A stretch of 64,000 nt of DNA, taken from contig CM069594.1 of NCBI GenBank assembly GCA_035771175.1, positions 46,572,447 to 46,636,446 on the forward strand. The letters are read 5' to 3'. The DNA comes from Paratinospora sagittata. Lineage: Eukaryota; Streptophyta; Magnoliopsida; Ranunculales; Menispermaceae. The notes beneath the pieces were generated by a model that saw nothing but the letters and a program-made list of their open reading frames with translations, did no database searches and was not told where the DNA came from. Position 1 is the first letter of the stretch. Each line of letters begins with the position of its first letter. The position numbers were made by a program, and so were the translations under genes. Of this stretch, positions 36,541 to 49,518 are shown piece by piece.

Positions 36541-37720
36541 CTAGGTGTTAGTAGAAAATATTTCAATTAAGATAAGCTGGAAAAACTGTGTAAGGAGTAG
36601 AAAAATCGAGCAAGCAGAAGTACCCACATTTTTCTCGTTAGAAATATTAGATTTTTGTCTCAGACGTGGATAACGTTCTGTTGGGTTGTGTATCATGTTG
36701 TCTATTGACAGATAGCAGGTTATAGCAGGTCGATATACCCAAACCCGAGAGCTCGAGTTTTCCAAACTTTTCGATAGCGTGTTATCAAGGCCTAAACCGC
36801 GCTAATGCCCATTTTACTAAATATCGAAAGATCACGGCAACAGATTTATAGCGAGTTATCAAAAGGGATAGCGCGCTATAGACAATTTTCCAGAAAAACA
36901 AATGTTTTATTATAGGACCCTATCAAGGTGCTATCAACACTGATAGTGCGCTGGTGCCTTCTGGAAAATTTTGCCAAACTGCTGGATAGCCTTATTTTTG
37001 AAAAATTAATATTTTGACAATCAAGAACCATTCCAATGACTCAAAACATTTTGGTATAAGATTAAAAACTTTTAAATAATTCAAAACTCGTTGAAATTAT
37101 GATTAAAAGCTTTCAGAAAACATTTTTTCAAAATGAAATACTATATCGAAGTGATTTCGAAGACTTTGCAATTTTCAGAGTTTTAGTGCTGAGATTGAAC
37201 GAGAGTAACCTACACACCAAAGATCAAACTAATGCATTAGACGTGACATATGTCTTCGTTCTTCGAGCTTGATCTTTCTAGACTTCGAAAGCTATTGTTT
37301 GATGTGTTCTTGATGCAATACAGGTGATGTGTTCTTTTTTGATGTGTTATCTTACCGAGACCACTTCATCTACTTACAGTTTAAAACAATGGATAGCATC
37401 AGCAAATCTAAGCACCAAAGGGATAAAATGAAGAACTTGCTGAACAATGACGTTATCATCAAGACAGATTGCAATTTTGATTAAATTCGAATCTTGTTTT
37501 GGCAAATGCAAGAATCATTACTTTTTTCTCTTGAAAAACTCTTTGGAAAGCTCAATCTAACTTGCAAAAATCGTGTGCGGTGTATTTTTGAAAATCAGAG
37601 GACGAGTGTTTTATAAAATTAGAAGTTGCGGGTTAAGGAGCAAGAGAGTACAAAATGATTTGAATTCAAAACATTGATTAATCTAAAGTTGTTTTGGGCG
37701 TGCGAGACAATGGGAATCAT
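36541..37720 (+). repeat. Array 2 monomer 27, cassette position 2
   Basis: Counterpart of 23564 ('tatacccaaac', 'aaatatcg', 'gtgtgcggtg'). Private 'ggataacgtt'. Confidence 0.95.
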
Positions 37721-38900
37721 CTAGGTGTTAGTAGAAAATATTTCAATTAAGATAAGCTGGAAAAACTGTGTAAGGAGTAGAAAAATCGAGCAAGCAGAAG
37801 TACCCACATTTTTCTCGTTAGAAATATTAGATTTTTGTCTCAGACGTGGATAGCGTTCTGTTGGGTTGTGTATCATGTTCTCTATTGACAGATAGCAGGT
37901 TATAGCAGGTCGATATACACAAACCCGAGAGCTCGAGTTTTCCAAACTTTTCGATAGCGTGTTATCAAGGCCTAAACCGCGCTAATGCCCATTTTACTAA
38001 AAATCGAAAGATCACGACAACAGATTTATAGCGAGTTATCAAAAGGGATAGCGCGCTATAGACAATTTTCCAGAAAAACAAATGTTTTATTATAGAACCC
38101 TATCAAGGTGCTATCAACACTGATAGTGCGCTGGTGCCTTCTGGAAAATTTTGCCAAACTGCTGGATAGCCTTATTTTTGAAAAATTAATATTTTGACAA
38201 TCAAGAACCATTCCAATGACTCAAAACATTTTGGTATAAGATTAAAAACTTTTAAATAATTCAAAACTCGTTGAAATTATGATTAAAAGCTTTCAGAAAA
38301 CATTTTTTCAAAATGAAATACTATATCGAAGTGATTTCGAAGACTTTGCAATTTTCAGAGTTTTAGTGCTGAGATTGAACGAGAGTAACCTACACACCAA
38401 AGATCAAACTAATGCATTAGACGTGACATATGTCTTCGTTCTTCGAGCTTGATCTTTCTAGACTTCGAAAGCTATTGTTTGATGTGTTCTTGATGCAATA
38501 CAGGTGATGTGTTCTTTTTTGATGTGTTATCTTACCGAGACCACTTCATCTACTTACAGTTTAAAACAGTGGATAGCATCAGCAAATCTAAGCACCAAAG
38601 GGATAAAATGAAGAACTTGCTGAACAATGACGTTATCATCAAGACAGATTGCAATTTTGATTAAATTCGAATCTTGTTTTGGCAAATGCAAGAATCATTA
38701 CTTTTTTCTCTTGAAAAACTCTTTGGAAAGCTCAATCTAACTTGCAAAAATCGTGTGTGTTGTATTTTTGAAAATCAGAGGACGAGTGTTTTATAAAATT
38801 AGAAGTTGCGGGTTAAGGAGCAAGAGAGTACAAAATGATTTGAATTCAAAACATTGTTTAATCTAAAGTTGTTTTGGGCGTGCGAGACAATGGGAATCAT
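37721..38900 (+). repeat. Array 2 monomer 28, cassette position 3
   Basis: Counterpart of 24744, including 'aaacagtggatagc' near 38566. Confidence 0.95.
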
Positions 38901-40079
38901 CTAGGTGTTAGTTGAAAATATTTCAATTAAGATAAGCTGGAAAAACTGTGTAAGGAGTAGAAAAATCGAGCAAGCAGAAGTACCCACATTTTTCTCGTTA
39001 GAAATATTAGATTTTTGTCTCAGACGTGGATAGCGTTCTGTTGGGTTGTGTATCATGTTCCCTATTGACAGATAGCAGGTTATAGCAGGTCGATATACAC
39101 AAACCCGAGAGCTCGAGTTTTCCAAACTTTTCGATAGCGTGTTATCAAGGCCTAAACCGCGCTAATGCCCATTTTACTAAAAATCGAAAGATCACGACAA
39201 CAGATTTATAGCGAGTTATCAAAAGGGATAGCGCGCTATAGACAATTTTCCAGAAAAACAAATGTTTTATTATAGAACCCTATCAAGGTGCTATCAACAC
39301 TGATAGTGCGCTGGTGCCTTCTGGAAAATTTTGCCAAACTGCTGGATAGCCTTATTTTTTAAAAATTAATGTTTTGACAATCAAGAACCATTCCAATGAC
39401 TCAAAACATTTTGGTATAAGATTAAAAACTTTTAAATAATTCAAAACTCGTTGAAATTATGATTAAAAGCTTTCAGAAAACATTTTTTCAAAATGAAATA
39501 CTATATCGAAGTGATTTCGAAGACTTTGCAATTTTCAGAGTTTTAGTGCTGAGATTGAACGAGAGTAACCTACACACCAAAGATCAAACTAATGCATTAG
39601 ACGTGACATATGTCTTCGTTCTTCGAGCTTGATCTTTCTAGACTTCGAAAGCTATTGTTTGATGTGTTCTTGATGCAATACAGGTGATGTGTTCTTTTTT
39701 GATGTGTTATCTTACCGAGACCACTTCATCTACTTACAGTTTAAAACAATGGATAGCATCAGCAAATCTAAGCACCAAAGGGATAAAATGAAGAACTTGC
39801 TGAACAATGACGTTATCATCAAGACAGATTGCAATTTTGATTCAATTCGAAGCTTGTTTTGGCAAATGCAAGAAACATTACTTTTTTCTCTTGAAAAACT
39901 CTTTGGAAAGCTCATTCTAACTTGCAAAAATCGTGTGTGTTGTATTTTTGAAAATCAGAGGACGAGTGTTTTCTAAAATTAGAAGTTGCGGGTTAAGGAG
40001 CAAGTGAGTACAAAATGATTTAATTCAAAACATTGTTTAATCGAAAGTTGTTTTGGGCATGCGAGACAATGGGAATCAT
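38901..40079 (+). repeat. Array 2 monomer 29, mosaic (1179 bp)
   Basis: The front is the 'gttagttg' subtype ('atgttcccta', 'ttttttaaaaatt'). The tail has 'gaaacattac', 'tttctaaaatt' and 'atttaattc', as before monomer 20. Private 'attaatgtttt'. Confidence 0.94.
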
Positions 40080-41259
40080 CTAGGTGTTAGTAGAAAATGT
40101 TTCAATTAAGATAAGCTGGAAAAACTGTGTAAGGAGTAGAAAAATCGAGCAAGCAGAAGTACCCACATTTTTCTCGTTATAAATATTAGATTTTTGTCTC
40201 AGACGTGGATATCGTTCTGTTGGGTTGTGTATCATGTTCTCTGTTGACAGATAGCAGGCTATAGCAGGTCGATATACACATACCCAAGAGCTCGAGTTTT
40301 CCAAACTTTTCGATAGCGTGTTATCAAGGCCTAAAGCGCGCTAATGCCCATTTTACTAAAAATGGAAAGATCACGGCAACAGATTTATAGCGAGTTATCA
40401 AAGGGGATAGCGCTCTATAGACAATTTTCTAGAAAAACAAATGTTTTATTATAGAACCCTATCAAGGTGCTATCAACACTGATAGTGCGCTGGTGCCTTC
40501 TGGAAAATTTTGCAAAACTGCTGGATACCCTTATTTTTGAAAAATTAATATTTTGACAATCAAGAACCATTCCAATGACTCAAAACATTTTGGTATAAGA
40601 TTAAAAACTTTTAAATAATTCAAAACTCGTTGAAATTATGATTAAAAGCTTTCAGAAAACATTTTTTCAAAATGAAATACTATATCGAAGTGATTTCGAA
40701 GACTTTGCAATTTTCAGAGTTTTAGTGCTGAGATTGAACGAGAGTAACCTACACACCAAAGATCAAACTAATGCATTAGACGTGACATATGTCTTCGTTC
40801 TTCGAGCTTGATCTTTCTAGACTTCGAAAGCTATTGTTTGATGTGTTCTTGATGCAATACAGGTGATGTGTTCTTTTTTGATGTGTTATCTTACCGAGAC
40901 CACTTCATCTACTTACAGTTTAAAACAATGGATAGCATCAGCAAATCAAAGCACCAAAGGGATAAAATGAAGAACTTGCTGAACAATGACGTTATCATCA
41001 AGACAGATTGCAATTTTGATTAAATTCGAATCTTGTTTTGGCAAATGCAAGAATCATTACTTTTTTCTCTTGAAAAACTCTTTGGAAAGCTCAATCTAAC
41101 TTGCAAAAATCGTGTGTGTTGTATTTTTGAAAATCAGAGGACGAGTGTTTTATAAAATTAGAAGTTGCGGGTTAAGGAGCAAGAGAGTACAAAATGATTT
41201 GAATTCAAAACATTGTTTAATCTAAAGTTGTTTTGGGCGTGCGAGACAATGGGAATCAT
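40080..41259 (+). repeat. Array 2 monomer 30, W subtype copy 2
   Basis: Shares 'gaaaatgtttc', 'gttataaata', 'gatatcg', 'agcgctctat' and 'ggataccc' with 28283. Confidence 0.95.
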
Positions 41260-42439
41260 CTAGGTGTTAATAGAAAATATTTCAATTAAGATAAGCTGGA
41301 AAAACTGTGTAAGGAGTAGAAAAATCGAGCAAGCAGAAGTACCCACATTTTTCTCGTTAGAAATATTAGATTTTTGTCTCAGACGTGGATAGCGTTCTGT
41401 TGGGTTGTGTATCATGTTCTCTATTGACAGATAGCAGGCTATAGCAGGTCGATATACACAAACCCGAGAGCTCGGGTTTTCCAAACCTTTCGATAGCGTG
41501 TTATCAAGGCCTAAACCGCGCTAATGCCCATTTTACTAAAAATGGAAAGATCACGGCAACAGATTTATAGCGAGTTATCAAAAGGGATAGCGCGCTATAG
41601 ACAATTTTCCAGAAAAACAAATGTTTTATTATAGAACCCTATCAAGGTGCTATCAACACTGATAGTGCGCTGGTGCCTTCTGGAAAATTTTGCCAAACTG
41701 CTGGATAGCCTTATTTTTGAAAAATTAATATTTTGACAATCAAGAACCATTCCAATGACTCAAAACATTTTGGTATAAGATTAAAAACTTTTAAATAATT
41801 CAAAACTCGTTGAAATTATGATTAAAAGCTTTCAGAAAACATTTTTTCAAAATGAAATACTATATCGAAGTGATTTCGAAGACTTTGCAATTTTCAGAGT
41901 TTTAGTGCTGAGATTGAACGAGAGTAACCTACACACCAAAGATCAAACTAATGCATTAGACGTGACATATGTCTTCGTTCTTCGAGCTTGATCTTTCTAG
42001 ACTTCGAAAGCTATTGTTTGATGTGTTCTTGATGCAATACAGGTGATGTGTTCTTTTTTGATGTGTTATCTTACCGAGACCACTTCATCTACTTACAGTT
42101 TAAAACAATGGATAGCATCAGCAAATCAAAGCACCAAAGGGATAAAATGAAGAACTTGCTGAACAATGACGTTATCATCAAGACAGATTGCAATTTTGAT
42201 TAAATTCGAATCTTGTTTTGGCAAATGCAAGAATCATTACTTTTTTCTCTTGAAAAACTCTTTGGAAAGCTCAATCTAACTTGCAAAAATCGTGTGTGTT
42301 GTATTTTTGAAAATCAGAGGACGAGTGTTTTATAAAATTAGAAGTTGCGGGTTAAGGAGCAAGAGAGTACAAAATGATTTGAATTCAAAACATTGTTTAA
42401 TCTAAAGTTGTTTTGGGCGTGCGAGACAATGGGAATCAT
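41260..42439 (+). repeat. Array 2 monomer 31, 'ctcggg' subtype
   Basis: 'gagctcggg', 'cctttcg', private 'gttaatag'. Otherwise nearly the same as the next monomer: a single-unit tandem duplication. Confidence 0.94.
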
Positions 42440-43619
42440 CTAGGTGTTAGTAGAAAATATTTCAATTAAGATAAGCTGGAAAAACTGTGTAAGGAGTAGA
42501 AAAATCGAGCAAGCAGAAGTACCCACATTTTTCTCGTTAGAAATATTAGATTTTTGTCTCAGACGTGGATAGCGTTCTGTTGGGTTGTGTATCATGTTCT
42601 CTATTGACAGATAGCAGGCTATAGCAGGTCGATATACACAAACCCGAGAGCTCGGGTTTTCCAAACCTTTCGATAGCGTGTTATCAAGGCCTAAACCGCG
42701 CTAATGCCCATTTTACTAAAAATGGAAAGATCACGGCAACAGATTTATAGCGAGTTATCAAAAGGGATAGCGCGCTATAGACAATTTTCCAGAAAAACAA
42801 ATGTTTTATTATAGAACCCTATCAAGGTGCTATCAACACTGATAGTGCGCTGGTGCCTTCTGGAAAATTTTGCCAAACTGCTGGATAGCCTTATTTTTGA
42901 AAAATTAATATTTTGACAATCAAGAACCATTCCAATGACTCAAAACATTTTGGTATAAGATTAAAAACTTTTAAATAATTCAAAACTCGTTGAAATTATG
43001 ATTAAAAGCTTTCAGAAAACATTTTTTCAAAATGAAATACTATATCGAAGTGATTTCGAAGACTTTGCAATTTTCAGAGTTTTAGTGCTGAGATTGAACG
43101 AGAGTAACCTACACACCAAAGATCAAACTAATGCATTAGACGTGACATATGTCTTCGTTCTTCGAGCTTGATCTTTCTAGACTTCGAAAGCTATTGTTTG
43201 ATGTGTTCTTGATGCAATACAGGTGATGTGTTCTTTTTTGATGTGTTATCTTACCGAGACCACTTCATCTACTAACAGTTTAAAACAATGGATAGCATCA
43301 GCAAATCAAAGCACCAAAGGGATAAAATGAAGAACTTGCTGAACAATGACGTTATCATCAAGACAGATTGCAATTTTGATTAAATTCGAATCTTGTTTTG
43401 GCAAATGAAAGAATCATTACTTTTTTCTCTTGAAAAACTCTTTGGAAAGCTCAATCTAACTTGCAAAAATCGTGTGTGCTGTATTTTTGAAAATCAGAGG
43501 ACGAGTGTTTTATAAAATTAGAAGTTGCGGGTTAAGGAGCAAGAGAGTACAAAATGATTTGAATTCAAAACATTGTTTAATCTAAAGTTGTTTTGGGCGT
43601 GCGAGACAATGGGAATCAT
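42440..43619 (+). repeat. Array 2 monomer 32, 'ctcggg' subtype
   Basis: 'gagctcggg', 'cctttcg'; tail 'ctactaacag', 'gaaagaatc', 'gtgtgctgt'. Confidence 0.94.
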
Positions 43620-44798
43620 CTAGGTGTTAGTAGAAAATATTTCAATTAAGATAAGCTGGAAAAACTGTGTAAGGAGTAGAAAAATCGAGCAAGCAGAAGT
43701 ACCCACATTTTTCTCGTTAGAAATATTAGATTTTTGTCTCAGACGTGGATAGCGTTTTGTTGGGTTGTGTATCATGTTCTCTATTGACAGATAGCAGGCT
43801 ATAGCAGGTCGATATACACAAACCCGAGAGCTCGAGTTTTCCAAACTTTTCGATAGCGTGTTATCCAGGCCTAAACCGCGCTAATGACCATTTTACTAAA
43901 AATGGAAAGATCACGGCAACAGATTTATAGCGAGTTATCAAAGGGGATAGCGCGCTATAGACAATTTTCCAAAAAAAAAAATGTTTTATTATAGAACCCT
44001 ATCAAGGTGCTATCAACACTGATAGTGCGCTGGTGCCTTCTGGAAGATTTTACCAAACTGCTGGATAACCTTCTTTTTGAAAAATTAATATTTTGACAAT
44101 CAAGAACCATTCCAATGACTCAAAACATTTTGGTATAAGATTAAAAACTTTTAAATAAATCAAAACTCGTTAAAATTATGATTAAAAGCTTTCAGAAAAC
44201 ATTTTTTCAAAATGAAATACTATATCGAAGTGATTTCGAAGACTTTGCAATTTTCAGAGTTTTAGTGCTGAGATTGAACGAGAGTAACCTACACATCAAA
44301 GATCAAACTAATGCATTAGACGTGACATATGTCTTCGTTCTTCGAGCTTGATCTTTCTAGACTTCGAAAGCTACTGTTTGATGTGTTCTTGATGCAATAC
44401 AGGTGATGTGTTCTTTTTTGATGTGTTATCTTACCGAGACCACTTCATCTACTTACAGTTTAAAACAATGGATAGCATCAGCAAATCTAAGCACCAAAGG
44501 GATAAAATGAAGAACTTGCTGAACAATGACGTTATCATCAAGACAGATTGCAATTTTGATTCAATTCGAAGCTTGTTTTGGCAAATGCAAGAAACATTAC
44601 TTTTTTCTCTTGAAAAACTCTTTGGAAAGCTCATTCTAACTTGCAAAAATCGTGTGTGTTGTATTTTTGAAAATCAGAGGACGAGTGTTTTATAAAATTA
44701 GAAGTTGCGGGTTAAGGAGCAAGTGAGTACAAAATGATTTAATTCAAAACATTGTTTAATCGAAAGTTGTTTTGGGCATGCGAGACAATGGGAATCAT
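43620..44798 (+). repeat. Array 2 monomer 33, A11 subtype, mosaic (1179 bp)
   Basis: Front as 30642 ('gcgttttgttg', 'ttatccagg'). The 11-A run at 43971-43981 and everything after it is as 27104. Confidence 0.95.
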
Positions 44799-45978
44799 CT
44801 AGGTGTTAGTAGAAAATGTTTCAATTAAGATAAGCTGGAAAAACTGTGTAAGGAGTAGAAAAATCGAGCAAGCAGAAGTACCCACATTTTTCTCGTTATA
44901 AATATTAGATTTTTGTCTCAGACGTGGATATCGTTCTGTTGGGTTGTGTATCATGTTCTCTGTTGACAGATAGCAGGCTATAGCAGGTCGATATACACAT
45001 ACCCAAGAGCTCGAGTTTTCCAAACTTTTCGATAGCGTGTTATCAAGGCCTAAAGCGCGCTAATGCCCATTTTACTAAAAATGGAAAGATCACGGCAACA
45101 GATTTATAGCGAGTTATCAAAGGGGATAGCGCGCTATAGACAATTTTCTAGAAAAACAAATGTTTTATTATAGAACCCTATCAAGGTGCTATCAACACTG
45201 ATAGTGCGCTGGTGCCTTCTGGAAAATTTTGCAAAACTGCTGGATACCCTTATTTTTGAAAAATTAATATTTTGACAATCAAGAACCATTCCAATGACTC
45301 AAAACATTTTGGTATAAGATTAAAAACTTTTAAATAATTCAAAACTCGTTGAAATTATGATTAAAAGCTTTCAGAAAACATTTTTTCAAAATGAAATACT
45401 ATATCGAAGTGATTTCGAAGACTTTGCAATTTTCAGAGTTTTAGTGCTGAGATTGAACGAGAGTAACCTACACACCAAAGATCAAACTAATGCATTAGAC
45501 GTGACATATGTCTTCGTTCTTCGAGCTTGATCTTTCTAGACTTCGAAAGCTATTGTTTGATGTGTTCTTGATGCAATACCGGTGATGTGTTCTTTTTTGA
45601 TGTGTTATCTTACCGAGACCACTTCATCTACTTACAGTTTAAAACAATGGATAGCATCAGCAAATCTAAGCACCAAAGGGATAAAATGAAGAACTTGCTG
45701 AACAATGACGATATCATCAAGACAGATTGCAATTTTGATTAAATTCGAATCTTATTTTGGCAAATGCAAGAATCATTACTTTTTTCTCTTGAAAAACTCT
45801 TTGGAAAGCTCAATCTAACTTGCAAAAATCGTGTGTGTTGTATTTTTGAAAATCAGAGGACGAGTGTCTTATAAAATTAGAAGTTGCGGGTTAAGGAGCA
45901 AGAGAGTACAAATTGATTTGAATTCAAAACATTGTTTAATCTAAAGTTGTTTTGGGCGTGCGAGACAATGGGAATCAT
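44799..45978 (+). repeat. Array 2 monomer 34, W subtype copy 3
   Basis: W markers, but 'agcgcgctat'. Tail: 'gcaataccgg', 'gacgatatcatc', 'cttattttgg', 'gtgtctta', 'caaattgattt'. Confidence 0.95.
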
Positions 45979-47158
45979 CTAGGTGTTAGTAGAAAATATT
46001 TCAATTAAGATAAGCTGGAAAAACTGTGTAAGGAGTAGAAAAATCGAGCAAGCAGAAGTACCCACATTTTTCTCGTTAGAAATATTAGATTTTTGTCTCT
46101 GACGTGGATAGCGTTCTGTTGGGTTGTGTATCATGTTCTCTGTTGACAGATAGCAGGTTATAGCAGGTCGATATACACAAACCCGAGAGCTCGAGTTTTC
46201 CAATCTTTTCGATAGCGTGTTATCAAGGCCTAAACCGCGCTAATGCCCATTTTACTAAAAATTGAAAGATCACGGCAACAGATTTATAGCGAGTTATCAA
46301 TGGGGATAGCGCGCTATAGACAATTTTCCAGAAAAACAAATATTTTATTTTAGAACCCTATCAAGGTGCTATCAACACTGATAGTGCGCTGGTGCCTTCT
46401 GGAAAATTTTGCCAAACTGCTGGATAACCTTATTTTTCAAAAATTAATATTTTGACAATCAAGAACCTTTCCAATGACTCAAAACATTTTGGTATAAGAT
46501 TAAAAACTTTTAAATAATTCAAAACTCGTTGAAATTATGATTAAAAGCTTTCAGAAAACATTTTTTCAACATGAAATACTATATCGAAGTGATTTCGAAG
46601 ACTTTGCAATTTTCAGAGTTTTAGTGCTGAGATTGAACGAGAGTAACCTACACACCAAAGATCAAACTAATGCATTAGACGTGACATATGTCTTCTTTCT
46701 TCGAGCTTGATCTTTCTAGACTTCGAAAGCTATTGTTTGATGTGTTCTTGATGCAATACCGGTGATGTGTTCTTTTTTGATGTGTTATCTTACCGAGTCC
46801 ACTTCATCTACTTACAGTTTAAAACAGTGGATAGCGTCAGCAAATCTAAGCACCAAAGGGATAAAATGAAGAACTTGCTGAACAATGACGTTATCATCAA
46901 GACAGATTGCAATTTTGATTCAATTCGAATCTTGTTTTGGCAAATGAAAGAATCATTACTTTTTTCTCTTGAAAAACTCTTTGGAAAGCTCAATCTAACT
47001 TGCAAAAATCGTGGGTGTTGTATTTTTGAAAATCAGAGGACGAGTGTTTTATAAAATTAGAAGTTGCGGGTTAAGGAGCAAGAGAGTACAAAATGATTTG
47101 AATTCAAAACATTGTTTAATCTAAAGTTGTTTTGGGCGTGCGAGACAATGGGAATCAT
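45979..47158 (+). repeat. Array 2 monomer 35, 'ttttcaaaaa' subtype
   Basis: 'ccaatctttt', 'aaattgaaag', 'aaatattttattttag', 'tttttcaaaaatta', 'aacctttcc', 'tcaacatg', 'cttctttcttcg', 'acagtggatagcgtc', 'gtgggtg'. Shares several markers with the right-edge monomers at 60116, 61296 and 62476. Confidence 0.95.
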
Positions 47159-48338
47159 CTAGGTGTTAGTAGAAAATATTTCAATTAAGATAAGCTGGAA
47201 AAACTGTGAAAGGAGTAGAAAAATCGAGCAAGCAGAAGTACCCACATTTTTCTCGTTAGAAATATTAGATTTTTGTCTCAGACGTGGATAGCGTTCTGTT
47301 GGGTTGTGTATCATGTTCTCTGTTGACAGATAGCAGGCTATAGCAGGTCGATATACACAAACCCGAGAGCTCGAGTTTTCCAAACTTTTCGATAGCGTGT
47401 TATCAAGGCCTAAACCGCGCTAATGCCCATTTTACTAAAAATGGAAAGATCACGGCAACAGATTTATAGCGAGTTAACAAAGGGGATAGCGCGCTATAGA
47501 CAATTTTCCAGAAAAACAAATGTTTTATTATAGAACCCTATCAAGGTGCTATCAACACTGATAGTGCGCTGGTGCCTTCTGGAAAATTTTGCAAAACTGC
47601 TGGATACCCTTATTTTTGAAAAATTAATATTTTGACAATCAAGAACCATTCCAATGACTCAAAACATTTTGGTATAAGAATAAAAACTTTTAAATAAATC
47701 AAAACTCGTTGAAATTATGATTAAAAGCTTTCAGAAAACCTTTTTTCAAAATGAAATACTATATCGAAGTGATTTCGAAGACTTTGCAATTTTCAGAGTT
47801 TTAGTGCTGAGATTGAACGAGAGTAACCTACACACCAAAGATCAAACTAATGCATTAGACGTGACATATGTCTTCTTTCTTCGAGCTTGATCTTTCTAGA
47901 CTTCGAAAGCTATTGTTTGATGTGTTCTTGATGCAATACCGGTGATGTGTTCCTTTTTGATGTGTTATCTTACCGAGTCCACTTCATCTACTTACAGTTT
48001 AAAACAGTGGATAGCGTCAGCAAATCTAAGCACCAAAGGGATAAAATGAAGAACTTGCTGAACAATGACGTTATCATCAAGACAGATTGCAATTTTGATT
48101 CAATTCGAATCTTGTTTTGGCAAATGCAAGAATCATTACTTTTTTCTCTTGAAAAACTCTTTGGAAAGCTCAATCTAACTTGCAAAAATCGTGGGTGTTG
48201 TATTTTTGAAAATCAGAAGACGAGTGTTTTATAAAATTAGAAGTTGCGGGTTAAGGAGCAAGAGAGTACAAAATGATTTGAATTCAAAACATTGTTTAAT
48301 CTAAAGTTGTTTTGGGCGTGCGAGACAATGGGAATCAT
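47159..48338 (+). repeat. Array 2 monomer 36, 'gttaacaaa' subtype
   Basis: 'ctgtgaaagg', 'gagttaacaaagg' (creates GTTAAC), 'ggataccc', 'cttctttcttcg'. Private 'aagaataaaaac', 'aaaacctttttt', 'gttccttttt'. Confidence 0.95.
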
Positions 48339-49518
48339 CTAGGTGTTAGTAGAAAATATTTCAATTAAGATAAGCTGGAAAAACTGTGAAAGGAGTAGAA
48401 AAATCGAGCAAGCAGAAGTACCCACATTTTTCTCGTTAGAAATATTAGATTTTTGTCTCAGACGTGGATAGCGTTCTGTTGGGTTGTGTATCATGTTCTC
48501 TGTTGACAGATAGCAGGCTATAGCAGGTCGATATACACAAACCCGAGAGCTCGAGTTTTCCAAACTTTTCGATAGCGTGTTATCAAGGCCTAAACCGCGC
48601 TAATGCCCATTTTACTAAAAATGGAAAGATCACGGCAACAGATTTATAGCGAGTTAACAAAGGGGATAGCGCGCTATAGACAATTTTCCAGAAAAACAAA
48701 TGTTTTATTATAGAACCCTATCAAGGTGCTATCAACACTGATAGTGCGCTGGTGCCTTCTGGAAAATTTTGCCAAACTGCTGGATAGCCTTATTTTTGAA
48801 AAATTAATATTTTGACAATCAAGAACCATTCCAATGACTCAAAACATTTTGGTATAAGATTAAAAACTTTTAAATAATTCAAAACTCGTTGAAATTATGA
48901 TTAAAAGCTTTCAGAAAACATTTTTTCAAAATGAAATACTATATCGAAGTGATTTCGAAGACTTTGCAATTTTCAGAGTTTTAGTGCTGAGATTGAACGA
49001 GAGTAACCTACACACCAAAGATCAAACTAATGCATTAGACGTGACATATGTCTTCGTTCTTCGAGCTTGATCTTTCTAGACTTCGAAAGCTATTGTTTGA
49101 TGTGTTCTTGATGCAATACAGGTGATGTGTTCTTTTTTGATGTGTTATCTTACCGAGACCACTTCATCTACTAACAGTTTAAAACAATGGATAGCATCAG
49201 CAAATCAAAGCACCAAAGGGATAAAATGAAGAACTTGCTGAACAATGACGTTATCATCAAGACAGATTGCAATTTTGATTAAATTCGAATCTTGTTTTGG
49301 CAAATGAAAGAATCATTACTTTTTTCTCTTGAAAAACTCTTTGGAAAGCTCAATCTAACTTGCAAAAATCGTGTGTGCTGTATTTTTGAAAATCAGAGGA
49401 CGAGTGCTTTATAAAATTAGAAGTTGCGGGTTAAGGAGCAAGAGAGTACAAAATGATTTGAATTCAAAACATTGTTTAATCTAAAGTTGTTTTGGGCGTG
49501 CGAGACAATGGGAATCAT
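48339..49518 (+). repeat. Array 2 monomer 37, mosaic at the HOR junction
   Basis: Front is the 'gttaacaaa' subtype. From about 48.77 kb it matches the tail of 42440 ('ggatagcc', 'ctactaacag'). This is the seam of the five-monomer duplication. Confidence 0.94.

Larger units (their letters stand above)
35280..38620 (+). repeat. Duplicated block Q, copy 2
   Basis: Counterpart of 22300-25650. Similarity to the first copy ends between about 38.57 kb ('aaacagtgg' still shared) and 38.92 kb ('gttagttg' instead of 'gttagtag'). Confidence 0.85.
42870..48768 (+). repeat. Five-monomer HOR, copy 1 (~5.9 kb)
   Basis: The order of subtypes (tail of 'ctcggg', A11, W, 45979-type, 47159-type, front of 48339) repeats in the following 5.9 kb at an offset of 5899-5900 bp. 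Scattered SNPs separate the copies, for example 'acacatcaaag' near 44295 and 'gtctctgacg' near 46097. Breakpoints are placed where 48339 switches from 'gttaacaaa'-subtype markers to 'gccaaactgctggatagcc', so edges are accurate to perhaps 100 bp. Confidence 0.88.
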
